A DNA stretch of 64,000 nt, taken from NCBI GenBank assembly GCA_046732855.1, contig JBKPNX010000007.1, forward strand, positions 1 to 64,000, read 5' to 3'. The notes beneath the pieces are model-generated. The model was given only the letters and a program-made list of their open reading frames with translations, was not told where the DNA came from and made no database searches. The translations under genes were made by a program, and so were the position numbers. Every line of letters starts with the position of its first letter. The first letter of the stretch is position 1. This document shows, in pieces, positions 39,623 to 46,998 of the stretch. This stretch comes from JBKPNX01 sp046732855 (GTDB taxonomy: Bacteria > Pseudomonadota > Alphaproteobacteria > Geminicoccales > Geminicoccaceae).

Positions 39623-42090
39623 CAGGGCACCCCGGCAGCCTCGACCTGCTCCAGGCGGAGCCGCCGCGCAGGCAGGCGCGCAAAGACCCGCTCGCGGCAG
39701 GTCAGGAGGATGATCTGGAGCTTGGCGGCGGCGCGTGCCAGAATGTCGAACATCTGCCCGATCCGCTGATCGTCCGAGAACACGAGCGCGTCGTCCAGCA
39801 CCACCACCGCGGGCCGCCCCTGGTCGGCAAGCAGCTCAGCAAACGCGAGGCGGGTCAGCACCGCGATCTGCTCGCGTGTGCCGTCGCTCAGCCGCTCGAA
39901 CGGCTCCGGGTCGCCCTGCCGGGCAATGGCGGTGATGCCGAAACTCTGATCGACATCGAGGTTCGCCCCAGGAAACAGCGCCTCCAGATAGGGCCGGATG
40001 CGGCGCACCAGCGGGCCGACATAGCGCTCCTTGGCAGCCCGCTCCGCGTCGCCCAGCAGGCGCAGCAGCAGCTCCAGCGTCTCCACCTCGCCGCGGTACT
40101 TGGCGCACTCGCGCTCCAGCTCGTCGAAGCGGCGCCGGGCGCCCGCGAGGCGCTCGTCGAGCCCGCCGCCGGCCAGCGCCTGAATGCGCGCGCGCAGCCG
40201 CTCGATGGTCAGCTCACGCTCGCGCTGGGCGACGGCACGCTCCTCGATCGTCTGCCTCAGTCCCGCAATGCGTTCCTCGACCGCCTCGAGCGATTCCTCC
40301 GGCGCCTGCTCCTGCAGCTGTCGCAGGTGGGCCTCGGCGCGGGCGGCTTCCGCGTGCCGCACCGCGCTCCGCGCCACGAGATTGGCCTCTGGCATCGCGC
40401 GCTCGACTTCGCCCAGCTCGGTCCGCAACTGCTCGAGGCGCCGCTTCGCCTGCGCGCAGCGATCAACGGCCTGCTTGTGCGCCGCGCGCGTCTCATGGCG
40501 CGCTCCGGTGGCCTGATCGAGTTCGCGCCGCGCCGCGCGCAGCTGGGCTGCCAGGCCGTCGATCTGCCGCTGCGCCTCGGTGAGCGCCGTGTCCCCCGCG
40601 GCAGCCTCGGGCCAGCAGGGCGGCTCCGCCGCGTCCGGCTGCAGTGCGGTCGCGGTGCCGGCGAGCGGCACGTCGGCGGCAAGCTCGAACTCCAGTTGCC
40701 GGGCCGTGGGGTTGGGCGGGCGCAAACCCAGCGATTCCAGCTCGCGGGCGATCCGTCGCTCGGCGCCCTTGATGCTGGCCTGCAGACGCCGGTGGTCCGC
40801 GATCACGGGGCGCACCTGGATTCGGCCCACGTCAGCAATCTCGATGTCCAGCGGCTCGACGACGCGCAGCCATCGGCTGGTCGCATCGAGCGACTGGCCA
40901 TCCACGCGCACCCGCCCGCGCGCCTGTGGCTCGAGCTCGAGCCGGACCTCGCTCGCTACCGCGCGCAGCGCCGCCCGGCCGTCGTCGCGCTGACGGATCG
41001 CCTGCGCCAGGCGCTGGAGGGCGCGCTGCTGGTTCTCGGCGGCATCGAGCGTAGCCTGCAGGCGCTCCGTCTTCGCCGCCACCTCGGCGGCCAGCCGCTC
41101 GGCCGCGGCCGCGACATCGGCGAGCTCGACTTCGGCCGCGCTCGCCTGGTCGTTCTCGCGCACCGCTGCCGCGAGCGCCTCGCGCGCTGCCTGGCGGCGG
41201 GCCAGCTCGGCCTCGATCCCGCCCAGATCATGGCGCACGGTGGCAAGGGCCGCTTCCGCCTCGCGCAGCTCCGCCTGGCGCATCTTGAGCCGATCGCGCC
41301 GCACCCGGAGCTCGGCAATTTCCTGCTCCGCGCACGAGGTGCGCTGGTCGGCGCGCAGGCGCTCATATTCGACGCGCACGTTCTCGAGGTCGTTCAGATC
41401 CCGCTCGAGCTCGTCGTGCCTGGCTTCGAGATCGGCAATCTCGACCCCGAGCGCCCGGCGTGCCTCGTCGGCCTCCTTGTAGCGGCCGCGCGGCCGTCCC
41501 GTCTTGTAGACCAGCTCATGCAGGGCTTCATCCAGCCGGGCGATCAGCGCGCCGCCGTGATCGCCGGCCAAAATCTCGCCGACCTCGACATCCAGAACCG
41601 ACTGCAAAGTGGCGCGTGCGCCCGAGTCGATCTTCGGGGGGGCAAAGGACTGACCCTGGCCGACCCAGATCAGGCTCCAGATGCCTTGCGCCTCGGAGGC
41701 ATCGCGTCGCCCGGGGTCCTTGCCGCGCAGGAGCGCTTCCAGTGCCTCTTCCGCGGCTTCGCCGTGCAGATGCCGATCATCCGGCAACGTGAGCTCGGCG
41801 CTGGGGCGCCGCAGGAAGCGCTTCTCGATGCGGTAGGCCTGAGCGTCGAACTCGAACTGCAACGCGATGCGCGGCGCCGCGCCCTCGTGGCCGGCGGGTT
41901 GGAAGCTCTTGACCGTCTGGGCCTGCGAGCGGTGGCGCTCGAACAGAACCGCGTGCAGCGCCGCGAACAGCGTCGACTTGCCCATCTCGTTGGGGCCGAG
42001 GACGAGATTGAGGCCGTCCTCCATGCCGGCGATCCTGATCGGCCGGTCGAACTTGCGAAACTGCTCGAGCTCGAGGGCGCGCAGCTTCAT
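39622..42090 (-). CDS. SMC/Rad50-like AAA ATPase of the YhaN (SbcC-like) type
   Basis: The 822-residue protein has an N-terminal ABC half-domain with Walker A LGPNEMGKST near 30-40 and the Q-loop region EAQGIWSLIWVGQGQ. Long Ala/Glu/Arg-rich coiled coils occupy about 190-650, interrupted by a small globular hinge near 400. The C-terminal half-domain has the signature LSDGTREQIAVLTRLAFAE and Walker B VVVLDDALVFSDD. YhaN proteins pair with a YhaO metallophosphoesterase in a SbcCD/Rad50-Mre11-like nuclease complex, and that partner is encoded directly upstream with a four-base overlap. Activity on DNA ends is inferred from the family. Confidence 0.87.
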   Translation of the reverse strand: MKLRALELEQFRKFDRPIRIAGMEDGLNLVLGPNEMGKSTLFAALHAVLFERHRSQAQTVKSFQPAGHEGAAPRIALQFEFDAQAYRIEKRFLRRPSAELTLPDDRHLHGEAAEEALEALLRGKDPGRRDASEAQGIWSLIWVGQGQSFAPPKIDSGARATLQSVLDVEVGEILAGDHGGALIARLDEALHELVYKTGRPRGRYKEADEARRALGVEIADLEARHDELERDLNDLENVRVEYERLRADQRTSCAEQEIAELRVRRDRLKMRQAELREAEAALATVRHDLGGIEAELARRQAAREALAAAVRENDQASAAEVELADVAAAAERLAAEVAAKTERLQATLDAAENQQRALQRLAQAIRQRDDGRAALRAVASEVRLELEPQARGRVRVDGQSLDATSRWLRVVEPLDIEIADVGRIQVRPVIADHRRLQASIKGAERRIARELESLGLRPPNPTARQLEFELAADVPLAGTATALQPDAAEPPCWPEAAAGDTALTEAQRQIDGLAAQLRAARRELDQATGARHETRAAHKQAVDRCAQAKRRLEQLRTELGEVERAMPEANLVARSAVRHAEAARAEAHLRQLQEQAPEESLEAVEERIAGLRQTIEERAVAQRERELTIERLRARIQALAGGGLDERLAGARRRFDELERECAKYRGEVETLELLLRLLGDAERAAKERYVGPLVRRIRPYLEALFPGANLDVDQSFGITAIARQGDPEPFERLSDGTREQIAVLTRLAFAELLADQGRPAVVVLDDALVFSDDQRIGQMFDILARAAAKLQIILLTCRERVFARLPARRLRLEQVEAAGVP

Positions 42091-43211
42091 CGGGCGCTCA
42101 ACTTGCGGTGCTCGACATAGAGCCGCAGCAGCGCCCGGGCGGCCAGCTGGCGCGCCGGTGCCTCCGGATCGTCCGCCATGGCCCGGAGCGTCTCCGCCGC
42201 GCTGCGCACGAAGCCGCCAGGTGCGATCGCCTCCAGATCCTCGGCCGACGGACTGAGGTAGAGCCCGCCGTCGTCGACCCGCAGGAAGCGCAGCGCCGCC
42301 CCGAGATCATCGAGGGCGTGCGCCAGGCGCTCGCGCCTAGACAGCGACAGGGTGCCCTCCAGTAGAAGGTCTATGAGCAGACAGGCCGGATCGTCATGCA
42401 GCGCGCGCACGCGGGCCGCAACGACGTCGACGTCGTCCTCGCCATGGATCTGCACGGCTTCGCGGCGCCACGCGAAGCGTCCGGTGGTCAGCGTGCGCAC
42501 CTCGGGCGGCGCGCCTGGTGCGGCGAGATCCACAAGCAACGCCTGGCCGCCGCCGTCCACCCCGAAGTCGTCGACTTCGGGCGTGCCTGCGTACCAGCAG
42601 CGCGGCCCGACGCGCTTTGCGCCGTGCCAGTCGCCGAGCGCCAGATACGCGAGGCCGGCATGCTCCGGCCGGGCCGGATCGATCAGATTCGGCTGGGTGC
42701 TTGCATCGGAGCCGAAGGCGCTGATCGAGCCGTGCGCGAGGCCGATCCGGACCGTACCCTCGGGCGTGGCCGCGTCGTCCATCCACGCGGTCGGGTCGGC
42801 GAGCGCGCGGCGGCGGACGAGCGGCGCCGGCAGAAGCGCCAGGTTCGCCGCGAGCGCGACGGGCGCGGCTTCGAGGTGCACCCGCACATTCGCCGGCAAC
42901 CCGCGATGCAGGAGGCGGTCCCAGGGTCCGCCCGGCTGATGCGGGTCGTGGTTGCCCGGGATGAGGTGCCACTCGACCCCGGTGAACGCGCGCATGCGCG
43001 CGAGCGGCTGCGCCAGCGTCCGGTCCTCGGCGGTGGCGATGTCGTAGACGTCGCCGGCGACCAGCACAATCGGGGCGGCGTGCTCCATGGCCAGCCGACC
43101 GATCGCCGAGATCGCCTCCAGGCGGGCTTCCTGCAGCACGCCCATGGTGCCCTGATCGACGAACCGGAACACTTTGCCGATCTGCCAGTCGGCGGTGTGG
43201 ATCAGCCGCAC
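42087..43211 (-). CDS. YhaO/SbcD-like metallophosphoesterase (DNA repair exonuclease)
   Basis: The 374-residue calcineurin-like phosphoesterase has the di-metal motifs in order: HTADWQIGK (DxH equivalent), VAGDVYD (GDxxD), IPGNHDPH (GNHD), a His in LAHG and LALGDWHGAK (GHxH-equivalent region). It is the nuclease partner of the YhaN-like ATPase downstream, and the overlapping ATGA shows coupled translation. Together they should process DNA ends or hairpins like Mre11-Rad50. The C-terminal part (about 250-374) is a helical and strand capping region with no clear motif. Confidence 0.87.
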   Translation of the reverse strand: MRLIHTADWQIGKVFRFVDQGTMGVLQEARLEAISAIGRLAMEHAAPIVLVAGDVYDIATAEDRTLAQPLARMRAFTGVEWHLIPGNHDPHQPGGPWDRLLHRGLPANVRVHLEAAPVALAANLALLPAPLVRRRALADPTAWMDDAATPEGTVRIGLAHGSISAFGSDASTQPNLIDPARPEHAGLAYLALGDWHGAKRVGPRCWYAGTPEVDDFGVDGGGQALLVDLAAPGAPPEVRTLTTGRFAWRREAVQIHGEDDVDVVAARVRALHDDPACLLIDLLLEGTLSLSRRERLAHALDDLGAALRFLRVDDGGLYLSPSAEDLEAIAPGGFVRSAAETLRAMADDPEAPARQLAARALLRLYVEHRKLSAR

Positions 43212-43413
43212 GATTGCCCCTCTTGGATCATGCGACCGTTTGCGATTGAACCGTGGCGGGTGTCAACGGGCGCGTTTCTCGCTCCTCCGGCGACCCCCGT
43301 GCCACGCTGCCGCGGGCGGCGGACACCCGAGCCCAAAATCCGCAATTTTCGGCGAGATCGGGTACTCTCGCTGCGGATCGGAACTATAACCATGTGGAGC
43401 AGGGGAACGCACG

Positions 43414-43605
43414 ATGAAGATCGAGGTCGGGGGCCTGTTCGGCCTTTTGATTCTGATCGCCGACATCTGGGCAATCGTCAATGTGTTGGGCAGCAGGTCG
43501 TCGATGGGGACCAAGGTCCTGTGGACGGTGCTGATCCTGATCCTGCCGCTGGTGGGGTTCATCATATGGTTGGTGGCGGGACCGCGCGCACCCAAGACCG
43601 CGTGA
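43414..43605 (+). CDS. Small PLDc_N-like membrane protein
   Basis: The 63-residue protein consists of two membrane helices (about 5-26 and 36-57) joined by a GSRSSMGTKVLWT turn, the layout of the phospholipase D N-terminal (PLDc_N) module that occurs as a stand-alone small protein. The stop overlaps the GTG of the lipid kinase gene, so the two are co-translated and may work together at the membrane. ATG 43414 follows the purine-rich AGGGGAACG. Confidence 0.78.
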   Translation: MKIEVGGLFGLLILIADIWAIVNVLGSRSSMGTKVLWTVLILILPLVGFIIWLVAGPRAPKTA

Positions 43606-44564
43606 GCACGGCTGCGTCAGCGGCGCTGGCGCCGGCCGGGCGCGCCAGCAAGTCCGAGCGAACGGCGCTCCTGTTCGCCAACGTCGCGAGCCGGCAGGGC
43701 GAGATCGACCTGGCTCCCGCGCTCGAAGCTCTGCGGGAAGGCGGCGTGCGCGTGCTGAGGGACGGCCCGCCTGACGTGCGCCAGATAGGCGGGTGGATCC
43801 TCGAGCGCCGCAGCGAGGCCGATCTGGTGATCATCGGCGGCGGCGATGGCACCCTCAATGCCGCCGCGGACGCGCTGGTCGAAGCCAGGCTGCCGCTTGG
43901 CATCCTGCCGCTCGGCACCGCCAATGACCTCGCCCGCACGCTCGAGATCCCGACCAGTCTGATCGAGGCGAGCCGCGTGATTGCCGCCGGCCAGACCCGC
44001 CACATCGACCTCGGATGCATCAACGGCAAGCATTTTTTCAACGTCGCCAGCGTCGGCCTGAGCGTACATGTCGCGCGTGAGCTGGACGTTGACGTCAAGC
44101 GTCGCTGGGGCGTGCTGGGCTATCCATTGACCTTGTGGCGTGCGCTCGGCCAACGGCACTCGTTTCGCGCCGAGCTCCGGTGCAATGGCACGCGGGTGCG
44201 GGTCCAGACCATGCAGATCTCGGTCGGCAACGGGCGCTACTACGGCGGCGGCATGACCATCGCCGCGGATGCAGCGATCGACGACGGCATGCTCGACGTG
44301 GTGAGTCTCGCACCCCAGGGTGCGCTCGAGCTGGTCTTCAACCTGCCCGCGTTGCGCTGGGGCTGGCACGACCGTCCAGCGCAGGTAAGCCATTGGCGCT
44401 GCCGCGAGATCGAGATCCGGACTGTCCAGCCACTGCCGGTCAACACCGACGGCGAGGTGACGACGCGCACGCCGGGGACGATCGTGGTGGTACCGAAAGC
44501 GCTCGCGGTGTGCGTGCCGCAGAATTTCCTCGAAGGGCGGGAAGGCGAGAATGCTGAGGGATGA
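43602..44564 (+). CDS. Diacylglycerol kinase-like lipid kinase (DagK/YegS family)
   Basis: The 320-residue product has the DAGK catalytic signature IIGGGDGTLNAAADAL near residue 80, followed by LGILPLGTANDLARTLEIP, which forms the ATP/Mg site. The C-terminal sandwich domain has FFNVASVGLSVHVA, YYGGGMTIAADAAIDDGMLDV and VNTDGE. Family members phosphorylate diacylglycerol, sphingosine or phosphatidylglycerol. GTG 43602 is chosen because it overlaps the upstream stop and gives the normal family length; the frame is open much further upstream, antisense to the phosphoesterase gene. The 3' end overlaps the next gene by 14 bases. Confidence 0.9.
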   Translation: MSTAASAALAPAGRASKSERTALLFANVASRQGEIDLAPALEALREGGVRVLRDGPPDVRQIGGWILERRSEADLVIIGGGDGTLNAAADALVEARLPLGILPLGTANDLARTLEIPTSLIEASRVIAAGQTRHIDLGCINGKHFFNVASVGLSVHVARELDVDVKRRWGVLGYPLTLWRALGQRHSFRAELRCNGTRVRVQTMQISVGNGRYYGGGMTIAADAAIDDGMLDVVSLAPQGALELVFNLPALRWGWHDRPAQVSHWRCREIEIRTVQPLPVNTDGEVTTRTPGTIVVVPKALAVCVPQNFLEGREGENAEG

Positions 44565-44955
44565 GCGGCAGATCGCGCTTAACGAAGCGGTCGAGGCCAG
44601 CCTGCACGCGGCGCATGTGCACGAGCACGGCGCGGAGTTGCTCGGGGACGACGCGCTCGGTCTGCGCGAGCTTGCGGCGCAGCGGCGCCGGGACGCGCAA
44701 CTCCTGGCGGAGCATGTCCGGCAGCTGGGCGATCTGCCGATGGAGCCGGATCCGGAATACGAAGCGGCGACCGACATCGTCAGCCAGATCAAGGCCGCTC
44801 TGGGGGAGGACCATCGCCGACTCGCCGCCGAGCGCTCGAACGAGGCGGAGGAGGCGCTAGCCGCCGCGCTGCGCGAGGCGCTTCGTCACGACCTGCCGCC
44901 AGACGCCCGACACGACCTCGAACGGGCCCTGATGTCGCAGGCGAGCTTCACCTGA
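44551..44955 (+). CDS. Small all-helical protein, possibly ferritin-like
   Basis: The 134-residue, Ala/Glu/Arg-rich product is predicted to be a bundle of four helices. Its first helix includes HAAHVHEHGAELL, and it has repeated Glu-His pairs (HGAE, EDHRR, REALRHD) reminiscent of DUF2383/PA2169-like ferritin-like proteins, but no clean metal-binding ExxH pair can be claimed. Its ATG lies inside the end of the lipid kinase gene, so it is part of the same operon (PLDc_N protein, kinase, this gene). Function unknown. Confidence 0.65.
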   Translation: MLRDERQIALNEAVEASLHAAHVHEHGAELLGDDALGLRELAAQRRRDAQLLAEHVRQLGDLPMEPDPEYEAATDIVSQIKAALGEDHRRLAAERSNEAEEALAAALREALRHDLPPDARHDLERALMSQASFT

Positions 44956-45052
44956 CCGCTCCGGCTGCGCCCCGATCATTCGCGGGTCGCGCCGGATGCC
45001 GGAGCGGCCATCGCAAGCCAGACCACCGCTTCGCCGTGGTTCGGGGCGGGAT

Positions 45053-45077
45053 GGAACAATCCGGCGATTCTACGGTT
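45053..45077 (+). promoter_or_regulatory. Near-consensus EcfG/RpoE2-type promoter
   Basis: GGAAC (45053-45057) and GGTT (45074-45077) are separated by 16 bases, one mismatch from GGAAC-N16-CGTT. It is 55 bases before the DUF1328 start. DUF1328 genes are frequent general-stress targets in alphaproteobacteria. Confidence 0.6.
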
Positions 45078-45132
45078 TCTACACTGTGAGCCCAGGCCGG
45101 AGGTACCGGCCGGGCTGAAATGGAGAAATCCC

Positions 45133-45315
45133 ATGCTGTACTGGGCAGTCGTGTTCCTGGTGGTGGCGATCATCGCCGGGCTGTTCGGCTTCGGCGGGAT
45201 CGCGTCGGCGTCGGCCGGAATCGCACAGATCCTGTTCTTCATCTTTCTCGTTCTGCTGGTCATCAGTCTGATCATGTACTTCGTGCGCGGACGGCGACCG
45301 CCCCCGCCGATCTAG
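45133..45315 (+). CDS. DUF1328 small membrane protein (YtjA family)
   Basis: The 60-residue protein is almost entirely hydrophobic: two helices (about 2-24 and 30-50) with the family pattern MLYWAVVFLVVAIIAGLFGFGGIA, followed by FIFLVLLVISLIMYFVRGRR and a Pro-rich tail. DUF1328 proteins are inner-membrane proteins induced by stress and of unknown function. A GGAG ribosome binding site precedes ATG 45133, and a stress-type promoter lies just upstream, so it appears to be a single-gene unit. Confidence 0.92.
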   Translation: MLYWAVVFLVVAIIAGLFGFGGIASASAGIAQILFFIFLVLLVISLIMYFVRGRRPPPPI

Positions 45316-45623
45316 CGGCCGGTTCCTCTCAGGACACTGGAGAAGCCAGTTCTGCCGAGACGGCGGCGAATCGCGGAGGCCGGCTGTGCGCGATCGCGCC
45401 AGGCTCAGGGGCACGGCGCATTCGCAACGCGATCGGGGACGGAAGGTTGAATCTCGACGCGGACTTCATAATTGCACGAGGTAGCGATCTGGTGCTCGAT
45501 GCAAAAGCGGCACGCGGGTAGCAGGTCGACAAGCCAACAATGGAAGCTCCGCCTCAGCTTGCAGGGGCTTCCTGCTCTCGAATCGTAGCCCGGCGGCAAG
45601 CCGGTGGAGGAGGGCGGCGTCGG
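45316..45623. other. Upstream region of the ECF sigma factor gene
   Basis: These 308 bases hold no supportable gene. They must contain the promoter of the sigma/anti-sigma operon, but no convincing -35/-10 pair or EcfG-type site was found on the plus strand. Confidence 0.4.
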
Positions 45624-46160
45624 ATGGACGATGTTTTGCAGAACATCGAGCAGGAGATTCCACGACTGCGCCGCTACGCCCGTTATCTTCGACGCGAGCC
45701 CGACCACGCCGACGACCTGGTCCAGGAATGCCTGTCGCGTGCGATCGCGAAAATCGACACTTGGCAGCCCGGCACCAATTTGCGCGCCTGGCTGTTCGTG
45801 ATTCTGAGGAACTGCCACATCAATGAGATCCGCCGCGAGCAGCGGGTCGTTTCGCTCGAGGACGAATCCCCTGCGAGCGAGCCCGTACTCAGCGTGCCTG
45901 GGAGCCAGGAAACGCGCGTCGCTTTGGCGGAGGTGAGGAGGGCCTTCCTGAGCCTGAGCGAGGAGCACCGCGAAGTCCTGCTGCTGGTCGCGATCGAGGG
46001 GCTACAATACGAGGAGGCGTCGGCGATCCTCAACGTTCCCCTCGGCACGGTGCGCTCAAGGCTGTCGCGGGCGCGCCAGGCGTTGCGTCAGGCATTGGAT
46101 TCAGGCCTGGGAGTCGCCTGCGACCCTGCCAGGCGCCTCGCAGAGAAGCAACATGGCTGA
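45624..46160 (+). CDS. ECF-type RNA polymerase sigma factor
   Basis: The 178-residue protein has sigma region 2 (about 5-72, PRLRRYARYLRREPDHADDLVQECL and LRAWLFVILRNCHINEIRR) and region 4 (about 110-160, LSEEHREVLLLVAIEGLQYEEASAILNVPLGTVRSRLSRAR), with the short acidic linker expected of ECF factors. ATG 45624 is preceded by GGAGGAGGG at a slightly long spacing; the frame is open further upstream but without family similarity. It overlaps the anti-sigma gene by eight bases. There is no PhyR/NepR gene, so it is probably not the EcfG master regulator itself but a separate ECF pathway. Confidence 0.92.
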   Translation: MDDVLQNIEQEIPRLRRYARYLRREPDHADDLVQECLSRAIAKIDTWQPGTNLRAWLFVILRNCHINEIRREQRVVSLEDESPASEPVLSVPGSQETRVALAEVRRAFLSLSEEHREVLLLVAIEGLQYEEASAILNVPLGTVRSRLSRARQALRQALDSGLGVACDPARRLAEKQHG

Positions 46161-46968
46161 GCGCAATGCTTTCACGGACCAACAGGTCCAGGATTACATA
46201 GACGGGCGGCTGGACGAGCGCGATCGCGGCGCGGTCGCAGCTTACCTGCTGGCGCATCCGCGCGTCGCAGCGGACGTCGAGGCCGTGCGGCGACAGAGCG
46301 ACGCGCTGCGGGCGCTTGGGCATGAGATCCTGGACGAGCCGGTCCCCGAGCACCTGCGCCGCATCGTGCGGGAACGCCTGGCGCGGCCACGTGCCGAAGT
46401 CAGGCCGCTGCCGCCCGCAATGAGGCAACCGGCCCCTCGCATCCCGGGTCTTGTCGCAATTGTCGCCACGCTGCTCCTGTTCTGCGCTGGCGGCGGAGTG
46501 GGCTGGTTCGCTCGCGATGTCGTCGGGCCTGCATCCAGCCCCAGAGATACCGTCCTCGCCGACATCAACCCCGCCTATGCATTAGATGGCGCGCGCGACC
46601 ATCCGGGCCCGTTTCCGGCGGACCGGGCGGAAGAGTTGGTCAGTTGGATCGGCCGCTCCTTCGCACGCGAGCTGCGGCCCCCGAACCTGGACAAGTTCGG
46701 TTACCGCTATCGCGGTGGACGGGTGATCCCGAGCGCTGGCGGCAACGTCGGGATTTTTCAGTTCGAGCGCTTGGACAAAGCCGAGCTTGCAGTGTTCTTC
46801 TGGACTACCGGCGCTTCGCCCAGACTGAATTTGGATAACCTCACCGCGCACCTGTGGAGCACAGATGGCATCAGCTTCGCCGTGGTGAGCGACAGGGCGA
46901 ATCGCGATCTGGACACGGCCGCCGCCGCTGTTTCCGCGTTTTACGGCGAGGCCTTGGGTTCTGAGTGA
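46153..46968 (+). CDS. Membrane-anchored anti-sigma factor
   Basis: The 271-residue protein has an N-terminal cytoplasmic anti-sigma domain (about 5-65, QQVQDYIDGRLDERDRGAVAAYLLAHP), with the usual conserved helices but no HxxxCxxC zinc motif. One membrane helix follows at about 97-120 (GLVAIVATLLLFCAGGGVGWFA), then a periplasmic domain of about 145 residues (FGYRYRGGRVIPSAGGNVGIFQFE) that would sense the signal. It overlaps and is co-expressed with the ECF sigma gene, the standard autoregulated pair. The signal is unknown. Confidence 0.9.
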   Translation: MAERNAFTDQQVQDYIDGRLDERDRGAVAAYLLAHPRVAADVEAVRRQSDALRALGHEILDEPVPEHLRRIVRERLARPRAEVRPLPPAMRQPAPRIPGLVAIVATLLLFCAGGGVGWFARDVVGPASSPRDTVLADINPAYALDGARDHPGPFPADRAEELVSWIGRSFARELRPPNLDKFGYRYRGGRVIPSAGGNVGIFQFERLDKAELAVFFWTTGASPRLNLDNLTAHLWSTDGISFAVVSDRANRDLDTAAAAVSAFYGEALGSE

Positions 46969-46998
46969 TTGATGCGCTGAGGCATCGATCGGGAGCGA

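Noticed and set aside
42396..43601. Upstream extension of the lipid kinase reading frame
   Set aside because: The 402 additional codons are antisense to the phosphoesterase gene and lack similarity; the GTG at 43602 fits the family.
45624..46968. The ECF pair as the EcfG-NepR-PhyR general-stress system
   Set aside because: The partner is a one-helix membrane anti-sigma factor, not NepR, and no PhyR-like response regulator is present.
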